Assembly (NCBI GenBank): GCA_010093605.1
Contig: MU004193.1
Location: forward strand, 1,309,520-1,373,519
Reading direction: 5' to 3'
DNA length: 64,000 nt
Source: Lophium mytilinum
Lineage: Eukaryota; Ascomycota; Dothideomycetes; Mytilinidiales; Mytilinidiaceae
How positions within the stretch are numbered: position 1 is the stretch's first letter; each line of letters opens with the position of its first letter. Made by a program: the position numbers and the translations under genes. The notes under the pieces are model-generated. The model was not told the DNA's origin. It was given only the letters and a program-made list of their open reading frames with translations, and made no database searches. Positions 1-9,586 of this stretch are shown piece after piece.

Positions 1-148
1 TCAGGTTTACGATGTTTGAGAGAGAGGTTGCATTATCCACTTGATCTCAAGCCGGAACCGGGTATCCATCTCCACCAAGCCCAATATCAGCACTGCTCCA
101 CCACCACATCTCCACCCCAGAACACTCACCAGAAGCGCCTCAGTCTGC
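1..148. other. Left-edge 3' flank
   Basis: This is the downstream flank of the minus-strand MYND gene. I see no gene or clear signal in it. Confidence 0.5.
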
Positions 149-1668
149 TCAGAGCTCTCCCAAGACCAGGTCGTGCTCGGCCGGGATCATCGGGTGGAAG
201 ACGTCCTCGTGGGAGAGACGGATCTCGTCCACGCAACCGCAGAACTTTGTCTCCACGCCGCGTACGCGCTTGACCCCATTTCGCATCAACTCCCCACGCT
301 TCGGGTCCAACTTTGGCAGCACCGCGTGGACGCATTCGTAGATGCTGTCGTCCACCGAGGCCCCATGGAGCGCCATTGCGTCTCCACCCTTCTTGACGAG
401 GTACTCGTAGTAAATGGCCGTAAGAGTCTCGTCAGCGTCCTCTGGCATCAGTTGCTTGTACCCGAAGAACCCCTCCGGGCGCAAGTCCTCCTTCTTCGAG
501 ATGACGTACTGCTTGAGGTACCACACCGCCTGGTGGAACTCTCGACTGAATAGGACCGTCTCCACGTGAGGAAAGCCCTGGAGGGGGCCATCGAGGCCCT
601 TTGACTTGAACAACGTTACCAAGGCGGGCTCGTTGCCAGGCTCTGGGCGCTTGTTGTTGTTGTTGGCGGCTTCGACGAATTGTCGGAAGTTGCACTTCTT
701 CATCAGCTCGATGTAGAGCTTGCCGAGATCCGTGATGTTGGGGTGTTGTGTCATGTTGCAGACACAGAAGGCAAAGAGGCGGTACGTCTCCTCGGTGACA
801 TCAGGCGCCATGCCGTAGAAAAGCTTGTAGAACAGCATGTAGCAACGAGCCTCGGTGTCGGTCCAGGCGCTCGTGATTGCTGCGTACTGCTGCTGGCTCT
901 GGACTTTCGGTAAATGAAGACCACGCCACGCCGTCAGATGAGTGTCATGTTCCTTGGTTTCTAGATCGAGGATGTGGGTGTTCTTGGTGAACCAAGCAGA
1001 GAAGCGGGGTTTGCAGTCTGGATCTGCAAGAAGAAGCTCACAGGCGGCCTGAACCTTCTCTTTCATGATGCGCTTGTTGTGCCACTTGAGTATGTCGTCG
1101 GTCGTGATGTTGAGTTCTTTGGCGTCCAGGATCTCCAGGTAGACTTGACGAAGACGCTCCGCATCGCCTCCGGTGGTCGCCTTGGAGAAGCCGAACATTC
1201 GATAAATGCTCGAGTACCATAGTGGTTCACCGTACCTCAGGACGTTCTCAAAGCGAGCCGCGAAGGACATGCTACAATTCTCCTTGTGCTCCTTTCGCCA
1301 CATCTTGCTCTGACATTCCGTGCCACAGTATCTGACCGCCTTGCACTTGACACAAGCCTTGGAGTTGGGTTTGCCGCAATTCTGGCAGCCGGTTGCGAAA
1401 ATCTCGCCGGTCGGGCTCCACGAGTAGGAAGAATTGAGACAGGTTTGAAAGTCGATGTCTGGACTGAACGACTCGGGGCCAACGAATGGATGAAGCGGAT
1501 CGAGATCGGGAGGAGTAGTGTCGCAGACTTCGGAGTCGGTGGTGCTGGCTGTGGTTTCTTCGACATACCGAGAGCTTGTAGCGGGAGTAGGAGATCTATA
1601 GCGAGAGCTGTGAGCAATTGAAGGACCGTGAGACGATATGGAGGGACCTACCTAGCTGTACTAGTCAT
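149..1668 (-). CDS. MYND zinc-finger protein
   Basis: A 491-residue protein from two exons, 1668..1652 and 1607..149. The first exon is only 17 bases; the intron (GTAGGT donor, CAG acceptor, 44 bases) restores one frame that totals 492 codons. Around residues 95-135 lies a MYND finger: CQNC, then CVKC, YCGTEC, and a final HKENC, which gives all eight metal ligands in order. MYND fingers bind zinc and usually bind proline-rich peptides of partner proteins. The 350 residues behind it are mostly helical by eye and not a SET domain, so this is not a SMYD-type methyltransferase. A start at the internal ATG at 1303 would cut the finger in half and is rejected. The specific partner or role is unknown. 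Confidence 0.8.
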
Positions 1669-2654
1669 CTTGAGCTTCCTCAACCCACCCGCTAAGGTTT
1701 CCGTCGCGTCGGACATGATGTCGCTGGTCTGTCTGATTGAACTGGCACAATTGACGATTAGCCCAGAGGTTCGCTGCGGTCGTGAGTATGCGCGCGTTAG
1801 TGACGGTCACGGCGTGCGAGTCCTCGAGGAAGAGGCGCGACACGAGGCAAGCGTAGCAACGGTTTGGTGTTGACACGGGCGAGCTGGAGGAGGAAGCTTT
1901 GGCGGGGCGCGGGGTTTTGTAGCTGGGGAGATCTTGCGGCCAAGCCGCTAGGCAGATGGATCTTCCGCGGCCGCCAATCGGAGGATCTCAGGTGGGGCAA
2001 CCCTATTTCTAGCCTTCAGCCTCGCAGTCCGAAGCATCAACCTCCGTCGCGCCATATCGGACTTCATATCACACTGTCAGCTCGCGTACTACCCAATCGT
2101 ACTGTGGTCCCGTGGTACTCACCGAGGGACTGGTAGCCCCCACTCCGGGAACCATCCGCTCAACGTGGAAGCCAGGCTGTTGGATTCCATGCGGAATGAT
2201 GCTAGGGCGCCCTCTGGTCGGTTTCCTTCCCGTTTCCTCTCTGTCGAACGTATGGACGCTCTTTTCAATCTCTCGAAGTTCGATTGTGTTTTCAATATGT
2301 TTAGTCCAGTGGCGTGCATAAGTTCCGAAAAGGTCGTCATATCTTCAAGACTATTCAAAATCAATCTTCTCTGAACTACTGAGCCCTCAAAGCATCACTC
2401 CCACGCATTAGATCCCCACTAACTATCTTCCCTGTCCGCAACGTGGGTGATCGACCGAGGTCAGATTTTGGGGAAGATGCGCTTTGGTGGTCGAGTCCGG
2501 TCGGATGTCACTCGATCCTCGAGGCGTCCTGAGCTCCGTCCGTGGCGGTCTCCATAGCCACACAGCGTCATGCTCTGCATATCCTTAGGCGACCCCTCGC
2601 TCTCGTGGCAATCTTGTGAACCTCGAGCTTCAACAATCTTGACTACTCGCAACC
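1669..2654. other. Intergenic, divergent promoter region
   Basis: About 1 kb between the divergent MYND and rhodopsin-domain genes. Short open frames occur on both strands, but none has a recognisable domain or a convincing start context. Confidence 0.5.
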
Positions 2655-4461
2655 ATGCCTATGTCAAGGGAGACGGCCGCAATTGTTACTGCGGTTGTCT
2701 TGCTCGCCGTATCAACTACGTTCGTCTGGTGTCGTCTTGCCATCCGGTTCTTTATGGTACGGGCTCCTGGAAAAGATGATCTCTTTTGCTTCATTGCTAT
2801 GGTGGGTGGCCTCTGGGTGGAAAATATCCTATGCTTGCTAAGTACGATCAGCTGTTCAATATCCTCGAAACAATTTCCATGTTTTACGGTAAGTGCTGTT
2901 GAACTTGAGGGATTGACAGCCTCCCAAGGATCAGTCTCGAAGGTGATCCATCGCTATGACCCCCGGCTAACAAAGTTATTGTCATAGAAATCAAATTCGG
3001 CAGTGGCAAACATATCTGGCAGCTTTCCCCAGAAGATATCCGGAATCAACTTTTGGTAATTCCATCCTGGCTTCAAGAGTTCTACCGCTAACAAAAGCAA
3101 GGCGGTCTTTATTAGCCAGCCTCCCTACATCCTATGCCTTGCATTTGTCAAGTTCTCAATCCTTTGCCAATACCGTCGTGTGTTCTCAACCTTCATTCGA
3201 CGAATATGTCTCGCGATGCAGGTTTTCGTTGGTGTCTTCACCATCGCATTCTGCTTCCTCTTCGCATTCCAGTGCACTCCAGTCAAAGGGTTCTGGGATG
3301 TCAATGCTCGACATCACTGTTATGACCTCGACACTGTTCAGTTCATCTTCGTCGGTATAAACGTCGCCACGGATCTCGCACTCCTCGCCATACCAATGCC
3401 AATCTTCAGAAACATGAAACTCCGGAAAGCAGAAAAGCGAAGCCTGATCGTTATTTTCGCCCTAGGTGGCTTTTCGGCGGTCACCTGTCTCCTGCGCGTA
3501 CCATACATTGTTCTGTCCACCCACTCCGTGGATTCAACATACCAAAACCACGGACTCATCATCTGGTCTCGGGTCGAGCTGAACGTGGCTATTTTCTGCG
3601 CCTGTCTCCCAGCCCTGCGTGTACCACTTGCACGCTGGTTCCCGAAGGTGTGGCGCCGGTCCTCGGAAATTCTTTCATCCCGCACCCGTCGTTCCACATA
3701 TGGAGGAGGTACGACACTGAACAACACGACTATCAATACCGGCTCAACTCCCGAGATGTCGGAGGAGGACGACTTCGACCTTAGCGGCCTAAGCAAGCTG
3801 AAAAGAGCAAACCACTGCCGAGTTCGAAGCGACGAGCACGATCGAGAGGATCTAAACGTCATTGTAGGAGGGAATCGCCAATCCGACTATTTCAACGGAG
3901 CGATTCATCCAACGCCTCCGAATAGTTTGATGGGCGTTGAATCAATACACATCTTCACAATTATGGAGCAGAGAATAGAGACGAGAGAGAGCCGGCCCAC
4001 ATCAGACGGTTCGAGGGGGATGCCAATGGGATGGAGTGAGCCAGGGAGTCGAAGTACAAGCCGAAAGCCTGGTTCAACGAGGTCGCCCATCATCAGCCAG
4101 CAGAGCAGCCCAGCAATACCGCAAGCGAGTGCTTGGAAGTGGAACGTAAACCGACGAAGCTCAGGCTCTATGACGTGCGTAGATGAAGACGACATGTGGT
4201 GGAAGCAGGAGAAGAGGGAGTCCTTTCGTAAGTCATTACCTCCGGAAGCGTACTTATGATCATACTGATAAGAGACTGCCAGTCAACGCGTGGGCTCTGT
4301 ACATCACCTCTGCTTTCGGCCTCAATAGCGCTGATAACCCGACCCTCCCTTCAGAGCCACTGTCCACGTACAATCCGACAACAATAACTTGGCAATATCC
4401 GCAACGGAGACGGAGATCTCGGAGATATTCTCTGTGTAGCGGAGATGGGCTTACGCCGTAA
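2655..4461 (+). CDS. Fungal rhodopsin-domain integral membrane protein
   Basis: A plasma-membrane-type seven-helix protein of the fungal rhodopsin-like family (PF20684, often called PTH11- or SAT5-like). Exons are 2655..2801, 2843 (or 2852)..2888, 2988..3055 and 3102..4227, with a likely last exon 4283..4461; this totals 521 codons. If the last GTAAGT intron is retained, the protein ends at 4259 instead. The N-terminal helix (AAIVTAVVLLAVSTTFVW) is followed by the family hallmark charged pair in GKDD. Later come IKFGSGKHIWQL, FVKFSILCQYRRVF, the loop QCTPVKGFWD, and LALLAIPMPIFRNMKL. The tail after residue 330 is polar and probably cytosolic. Members are receptors or orphan membrane proteins; the ligand is unknown. 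The exact first-intron acceptor is uncertain by nine bases. Confidence 0.85.
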
Positions 4462-4563
4462 TTTTATCAATGTCAACATATATCTAATGTTGTCGACAGC
4501 TTGTGAAGGTCAAAGACGCGTGACCCTTGGATACCTAACCTCTCTGGTAAATGATGAACAGGT

Positions 4564-4577
4564 CGCCTCACGTGAGG
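4564..4577. promoter_or_regulatory. Palindrome around a CACGTG box
   Basis: GCCTCACGTGAGGC reads the same on both strands. CACGTG is the core recognised by fungal bHLH factors such as Cbf1-type proteins. Binding here is inferred only from the motif. Confidence 0.3.
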
Positions 4578-5583
4578 CTAGATCCGCCCCAGAAATTCCG
4601 GTTTTGTCTAGGTATAAAGCGCACGCGGGGACTGCCTTTCTCTGTGGTGAGAGCTTCTCGGGTCTACTGAAGAACTTCATCGACAGATCGACCTATTCAT
4701 CGCATCGTTGTCGCTTAGCGCTTCGAAAAAAGTGGCAGGCCAGGGCAATGAAATAGTGTGAGTTTGGGTGGATCAGATCAAACACCCAGTCGCACCCTAC
4801 CATATAGAGGCTCCGTCGTCGCGACTAAACGATGATGATACTCAATTCCTACGTAGGTAGGTTCTTCTTAGTCTAAAAAGTGCCTATGCTCTGCTCTATC
4901 GACAAAAACAGATACTCAACACCACCACTATGAAACGGACTTAATACTTCAGTCAGTATCTAGTTGCTTCACTGTTCATCACCACCATTTGATCACTGAA
5001 ACCGCCAAACCTCCACCAACCATTGTTTCGTCCAATGCCGATTTTGCACTCGACTCCCGCCAGTCCTCCAGACCATGGCATTGTTGGATGTTGTTGGACT
5101 AAGATCCGCACAAGGACTTCCGAGGGCATCACACAGTATCTCGATGATTGTTGATCTCCCAAGGCCCACAAGGCCAAGCCTTCTCACATCTTCCGATTTT
5201 GCAATGAACTTCAACGCGCCTCCTTCCTGTCCAGGAATCTAATTGCAAGCGGACGATTTATACCCCTCCACCAGAAGTTTTGAGAAAGGATTCGTCAGCG
5301 CTCACATGATCCTAATCACATGCTCGACTACCTCGTTACCATTACGGCGGAATACTTCTAAATGGGAAGGTCACGAGTGTCACTTTGCATTAGTTCAGTG
5401 CTACGAGTACAGGGATATATTCTGAATATAAGAGGATATTCGAGGGGTCTTTCCTTACTCTACATACTCTAGTTTCTCAGGGGAATGGCGTGTTCGATGA
5501 AAATGGCGTGTCAAGGTCGACGATCACCTAGCCAGCGAGAGAGATCCTATAGTGCAAAGAATCTCTATTTCTTATTCAGCGCT

Positions 5584-5600
5584 CACGTGCGCATCACGTG
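5584..5600. promoter_or_regulatory. Paired CACGTG boxes
   Basis: Two CACGTG hexamers start at 5584 and 5595, 11 bases apart, about one helical turn, so two dimeric factors could sit on the same face. They lie upstream of the methyltransferase start at 5886. Function is inferred. Confidence 0.35.
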
Positions 5601-5885
5601 ACGCAATGATCCTAATGGTCTCCAGGTCAATCTTCCAGAGGTCTACTCTCAACACGAAACTATTTCAATCAAATGGTGGACTTGTCAATCCGGCTTTCTT
5701 TTCTGTTGCACGGAAACAAGAGAACCTCGTTGTCGGTACATGAATCCCGAGGGAGGGGTAACCCAGCGGCTTGAGCCCTGAGCGTACTACGTACCTCCAT
5801 TTAACACCGGCGTCTTTCGAAGATTGATCTAATCAGCTCCGGGGACCTTGTACCGTCTTAGGCATCTTAAAATACTATTTTTACC

Positions 5886-7419
5886 ATGGCAGACCACACC
5901 CTGCCGGACCCCCAGGCCATTGCGCAAACGGTAGCCGCTGCGCAGGCCGCAGAAGAGCAGCTAGTCGTCGACGAGCAGCAGAACACGGCCGGGGAGTACG
6001 ATTCTCTGGATCATTCCAGTCTTGTAGGAACGGAATTAGAGGTAGATGTATGGCCAATCCTACTCCATATAAATTAAGCACGGGCGAGCTTATTTGGCTA
6101 GTCTGCGGGGGACAAAGATTCGACGCTTGGAGATGAACTCAACTCGTGCGGACTTCCTTGATCTTTTGAATGAGACTTTTAGTAGTTGACTTTTGAAAGT
6201 AATGCCACCTCTGTAGCCAGTTCGGTGTTGCAGGGAAACTGGGAGCATGGAAGAAGGTATCATTCGTACAAAACTGGCAGTAAGGTTTCATAGTTTCCCT
6301 GTTGGGCCTTTGCTACTGACGCGATATCAAGCATACTTCATTCCTAACGACGATGTATGTAATCTTCTATCTCAACTTTTCGTTTGCTTACGTTTTGCCA
6401 TAGGAAGAGAAAGATCGACTTGGTATGATCCGTACAACTATCTTCTCATGTACGACCCTGACGGTCCCCTAGAGCTTCAGCATAAGATCTGGTACATAGT
6501 CCTCAGCGGTAGACTGTACCTTGCTCCTCTCAATCTAGACACCCTCCACAATGCGCTTGACCTTGGTTGCGGAACCGGCGGTACTTCTCAAACTCTACAT
6601 TCATCAATATCACATCTAACTTCATACTAGCATGGGTCATGGACTTCGCCGACGCCCACCCCAAATGCAAGATAGTCGGGACCGATCTCTCGCCCATCCA
6701 GCCCACCGCCGTGCCCGAAAACGCCGAGTTCATAGTCGACGACGCAAGCTCCGACTGGGCCTTTGGCAAGAAATTCGACTACATCCACACCCGCTCCATC
6801 ACCTCGGGCATCAAAGACTGGGATCGCTTGTTGAAGCAAGCTTTCGACCACCTGAATCCAGGCGGCTGGGTTGAGCTTCATGAACTGCACATGCCTATCA
6901 AGTGTGATGACGGCACCGCCTCTCCGAACTCTGCGATTATCAAGTGGAGTGTCGAGATCTATGAAGCGAGCTTGAAATTTGGCATTGACATGCTCGCGAG
7001 CTTGAAGCACGCAGAACGCTTGCGGGAAATCGGGTTTACGGAGGTCCAGGAGACGCATATCAAATGGCCCATCGGACCGTGGCCGAAGGGGAATAAGGAG
7101 AAGCAGATTGGTGCTATGTTCCAGCAAGACATTGCTGGGAATCTCAAGGGCGTTAGCCAGAAGCTTTTCACGCAGGTTCTGGGGCAGTCGCAGGAGGAGT
7201 TTGAGGTGTTCATCAACCAGGCGCAGGATGACATGTATAACCCAAAGGTACGTTCGTGGTTTTCCTGTGTCGCCAAAGTTTGCAGTGGCTAATCGTGAGA
7301 ATAGATTCATACGTATTTTCCAGTGTAAGCCAAATTTCCCCGCGCTACAATTATGTTCCGCGACGTACTAATCACCTATCTAAATCAGTGACATTTTCTG
7401 GGCCCAGAAGCCGTTTTGA
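5886..7419 (+). CDS. SAM-dependent methyltransferase (TAM/LaeA-like fold)
   Basis: A class I methyltransferase of 358 residues in nine exons: 5886..6041, 6102..6145, 6221..6279, 6332..6354, 6404..6422, 6473..6580, 6631..7247, 7305..7324 and 7389..7419 (1,077 bases, in phase throughout). The spliced protein gives the family order: acidic N-terminus with DKDSTLGDELNS, then WEHGRRYHSYKTGTYFIPND, EEKDRLELQHKIW, motif I LDLGCGTGAWVMDFADAHP, then GTDLSPIQP, VDDASSDWAF and LNPGGWVELHE, ending WAQKPF. Motif I and the acidic residue in GTDLS bind SAM. Relatives include LaeA-type regulators and many uncharacterised enzymes, so the substrate cannot be named. Several exons are tiny (19, 20, 23 and 31 bases). 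No polyketide or peptide synthetase lies nearby. Confidence 0.9.
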
Positions 7420-7648
7420 GGGGTTGGCGCATCATCCTTCTGTAAATGTCAATGTCCCACTGTCTAGTTAAACTAGCATACTTTAGAAACTGTTAACAAG
7501 TCGTTACGTAGCGTGGATGCAACTTCTCAATGAATGATAGAATCAATTCATGGACGACGGCTTCTTTTAGACTAAATATACTGACTGCGGTGTCTCGTCA
7601 GAGATATCTGCACTCGTTCCTGTAGCACGTGCAGTGTTTCAATGTACA

Positions 7649-7811
7649 GTGACAGGCCACAAGTCTGGGCACACTGGTATGCCACTGCTTGGGGTACCCC
7701 ACAGGCTTTCGAGGACTCAGGGGCGATGTCAAGCTTCAAGCAGTGCAGATTTTACTGCCTCTTGACTGATTGCCTGCTCAGCAACCAGGCTCCCCCTTGA
7801 AGTGGTGTCTA
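7649..7811. repeat. Direct repeat copy A (about 160 bp)
   Basis: Matches 7878-8037 at roughly 80 percent by eye, sharing blocks such as CCACTGCTTGGGGTACCCC and ATGTCAAGCTTCAAGCAGTG. Each copy contains CACTGCTTG and its inverse CAAGCAGTG about 60 bases apart, so either copy could fold into a weak hairpin. Confidence 0.7.
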
Positions 7812-7877
7812 CATAATGAGCGATATTTGAACCAAAAATAAATAAAATCGTGGGCCTCGACTTATGGTTTGTCAGTT

Positions 7878-8037
7878 AGTGATAGGCCAGAAGTCCGCAC
7901 ACTGCTTTACCACTGCTTGGGGTACCCCCATAGGGTTTCGAAGACTCGACGGCAATGTCAAGCTTCAAGCAGTGCAAATTAGACTGCCTCTTGACTAATT
8001 GCCTACTTAGCAGCTAGGCCGCCCCCAACAGTAGTGT
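7878..8037. repeat. Direct repeat copy B (about 160 bp)
   Basis: Second copy of the block at 7649-7811, in the same orientation and about 230 bases downstream. It lies directly before the first tandem membrane-protein unit, so it may be part of a duplicated promoter segment. Confidence 0.7.
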
Positions 8038-8241
8038 TGAGTGGGCAAGTTGGAGCCGGAAGTCGTGGAAGGTGCACTTCGTCTCATTTATGCTCACATA
8101 TCGACATTTTCTCACTTTCTCTTCTCAGCCACAACACTCCGACTCACTAACCCCATCCTTCCTCCACCTCATCTCTCGGCTCTCGATTGTCTTAAGAAGC
8201 GCCCAACTATCCTCCACCGTCTCCGATATCGATAGTCTACT

Positions 8242-8712
8242 ATGGCTATCGGCCGCCGCGACAGGATACGTACAACACTCGCGCTCCTTTTGACAATCGG
8301 AATCCTCGGTGTGGCCACAGTTGCGGTACTTGGTGCACTCCATTTCTTCAACAAAGACGCTCACTCGCACATTTCCTGCCATGGCCTGCTCCTCACTAAC
8401 TGCAGTGGGCTCTCGATGAACTGCAGTAGCCTATTCCCCATCTACAACAGCTCGCTCCCCATCATCAACAACTCGCTCCCCATCAACAACAACTCGCTCC
8501 CTAAAGCCTGCACGTACTCGCTCTCCACGGACTACGCATACTGGCTCCCTGCAAACTGCACATACTCGAACCGAACGAAATACGCATACTTGCTCCCCGT
8601 GGACCGCGAATTCTGGCTCCCCACAAACTGCACATACTCGCTCTCTTCAAAGTACAGTGGCCTTGCGGCTACATTCAAGCATATTGGTAGAGTTGAACCT
8701 CCTCCCTTCTAA
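8242..8712 (+). CDS. Small single-pass membrane protein, glycosylation-rich (tandem unit 1)
   Basis: A 156-residue protein I do not recognise. A short basic N-terminus (MAIGRRDRIRTT) is followed by one hydrophobic helix (about residues 12-33) and an extracytosolic part with eight N-glycosylation sequons (NCS, NSS, NNS, NCT, NRT). That part is built of short repeats: NNSLPI-like units three times, then NCTYS-like units. The layout predicts a type II membrane protein with a heavily glycosylated ectodomain. The start and its leader (TCGATAGTCTACTATGGCTATCGG) closely resemble those of the two units downstream. The 3' end (TTGGTAGAGTTGAAC) also recurs in unit 2, so the three arose by tandem duplication. 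Function is unknown. Confidence 0.6.
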   Translation: MAIGRRDRIRTTLALLLTIGILGVATVAVLGALHFFNKDAHSHISCHGLLLTNCSGLSMNCSSLFPIYNSSLPIINNSLPINNNSLPKACTYSLSTDYAYWLPANCTYSNRTKYAYLLPVDREFWLPTNCTYSLSSKYSGLAATFKHIGRVEPPPF

Positions 8713-8965
8713 TTCGGCGAGGCACTATAAGCAGTGGAGAAAGAGCTGGGGAGTCGTGGAAGGCGCACGTCTTCTCACACCTCGTCCTTCCTGAATATTC
8801 TCTCTCTCTCGCCTTCTCTCCCTCAACATCATCACCTCTATTCAACGACAGCGCCCTTGATACGCCTCATCTCTATTTTACTCTGGGTCAGATTAACCTA
8901 GCTCGCTTATCTTGAACGGACCCAATCATTCCTCGCCGTACTCTTACCGAAATCCGAAGTCTATC
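8713..8965. other. Leader/promoter of tandem unit 2
   Basis: Contains GGCACTATAAGCAGTGG and GAGTCGTGGAAGGCGCAC, both with counterparts before unit 3 (9170-9225), and the second also before unit 1 (8061-8077). A CT-rich pyrimidine tract follows, as is common before fungal start sites. Confidence 0.5.
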
Positions 8966-9076
8966 ATGGCTAGTGGCCGCTACATCGAAAGACGCATAGT
9001 GCTCGGAACCTTTGTGACACTCTGGACCATCGGCTTTATCACTTTGGTGATACTGAGCTTGGTTCTCTTTCTGTAG
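8966..9076 (+). CDS. Very short membrane peptide (tandem unit 2, probably truncated copy)
   Basis: MASGRYIERR is followed by a hydrophobic helix and a stop after 36 residues. Bases after the stop still resemble the coding sequence of unit 1 (GACGCAGACACACCCACTCG versus GACGCTCACTCGCAC) and its 3' end. The copy therefore either lost its ectodomain or now encodes only a membrane micropeptide. The middle repeat region of unit 1 is absent. Confidence 0.4.
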   Translation: MASGRYIERRIVLGTFVTLWTIGFITLVILSLVLFL

Positions 9077-9433
9077 GACGCAGACACACCCACTCGTCCG
9101 CTGGCTGCAGTAGCCTCGCAACTCCACCAGTTTCCCAAGTTGGTAGAGTTGAACAGACATCCTTCCATTTCGGCATGGCACCCTATGCAGTGGCAGGAAG
9201 TGCTGTGGAGCCGTGGAAGGTGCACAACCCTCACGCCTCATCCTTCCTGAACTTTCTTTCTCGCCTTCTCACTCTCTCCCCAACATCATCACCTCTCCTC
9301 GACATCATCAGCTCTCCTCAACGACAGCACCCTTAGGACGCCCTATCTTTACTCTACCCTGGTTCACCTTAGCTCGCTTATTTTGAACGCACCCAATCAT
9401 TGCCCATCGCACCCTCGCCGATATCCGGCGTCT
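9077..9433. other. Leader/promoter of tandem unit 3
   Basis: Duplicated leader with GAGCCGTGGAAGGTGCAC near 9208-9225 and a long CT-rich tract. The sequence before the start (GATATCCGGCGTCTATG) parallels units 1 and 2. Confidence 0.5.
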
Positions 9434-9550
9434 ATGATGGCTAGTGGCCGCCACTACAAAACAGGCCGCAGAACACGGATAACAGCCGCGATCCTCGTGT
9501 CCGTTATTATCGCACTCATCGCAATCAGCGTACCTGGCAGGCTCCTATAG
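9434..9550 (+). CDS. Short membrane peptide or anchor exon (tandem unit 3)
   Basis: Starts MMASGRHYKTGRRTR and continues into one hydrophobic helix (AAILVSVIIALIAIS), stopping after 38 residues if unspliced. A GT at 9530 directly after the helix and an AG at 9591-9592 would remove 63 bases and fuse the helix in frame to the GH64 enzyme behind it. It is then either a free 38-residue peptide or the membrane-anchor exon of that enzyme. Confidence 0.4.
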   Translation: MMASGRHYKTGRRTRITAAILVSVIIALIAISVPGRLL

Positions 9551-9586
9551 GATTTGACCTTCAAGCACACTTTTCCATATCCAAGC

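Larger units (their letters stand above)
4462..5885. other. Intergenic, upstream of the methyltransferase gene
   Basis: About 1.4 kb with no supportable gene. It holds a 14-base perfect palindrome centred on CACGTG (4564-4577) and two more CACGTG hexamers at 5584 and 5595, about 290 bases before the next start codon. Confidence 0.5.
7420..8240. other. Intergenic with duplicated block
   Basis: No gene seen. It carries the two diverged direct-repeat copies listed separately and the leader of the first small membrane-protein unit. Confidence 0.5.

Noticed and set aside
2119-2364. Minus-strand frame of 81 codons between the first two genes
   Set aside because: No domain, no conserved look and no good start context.
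5886-7419. Core of a secondary-metabolite cluster
   Set aside because: No polyketide synthase, peptide synthetase, terpene synthase or cluster transporter lies near the methyltransferase.
7649-8037. Terminal repeats of a transposon
   Set aside because: The copies are direct repeats with no coding region between them and no target-site duplication visible.
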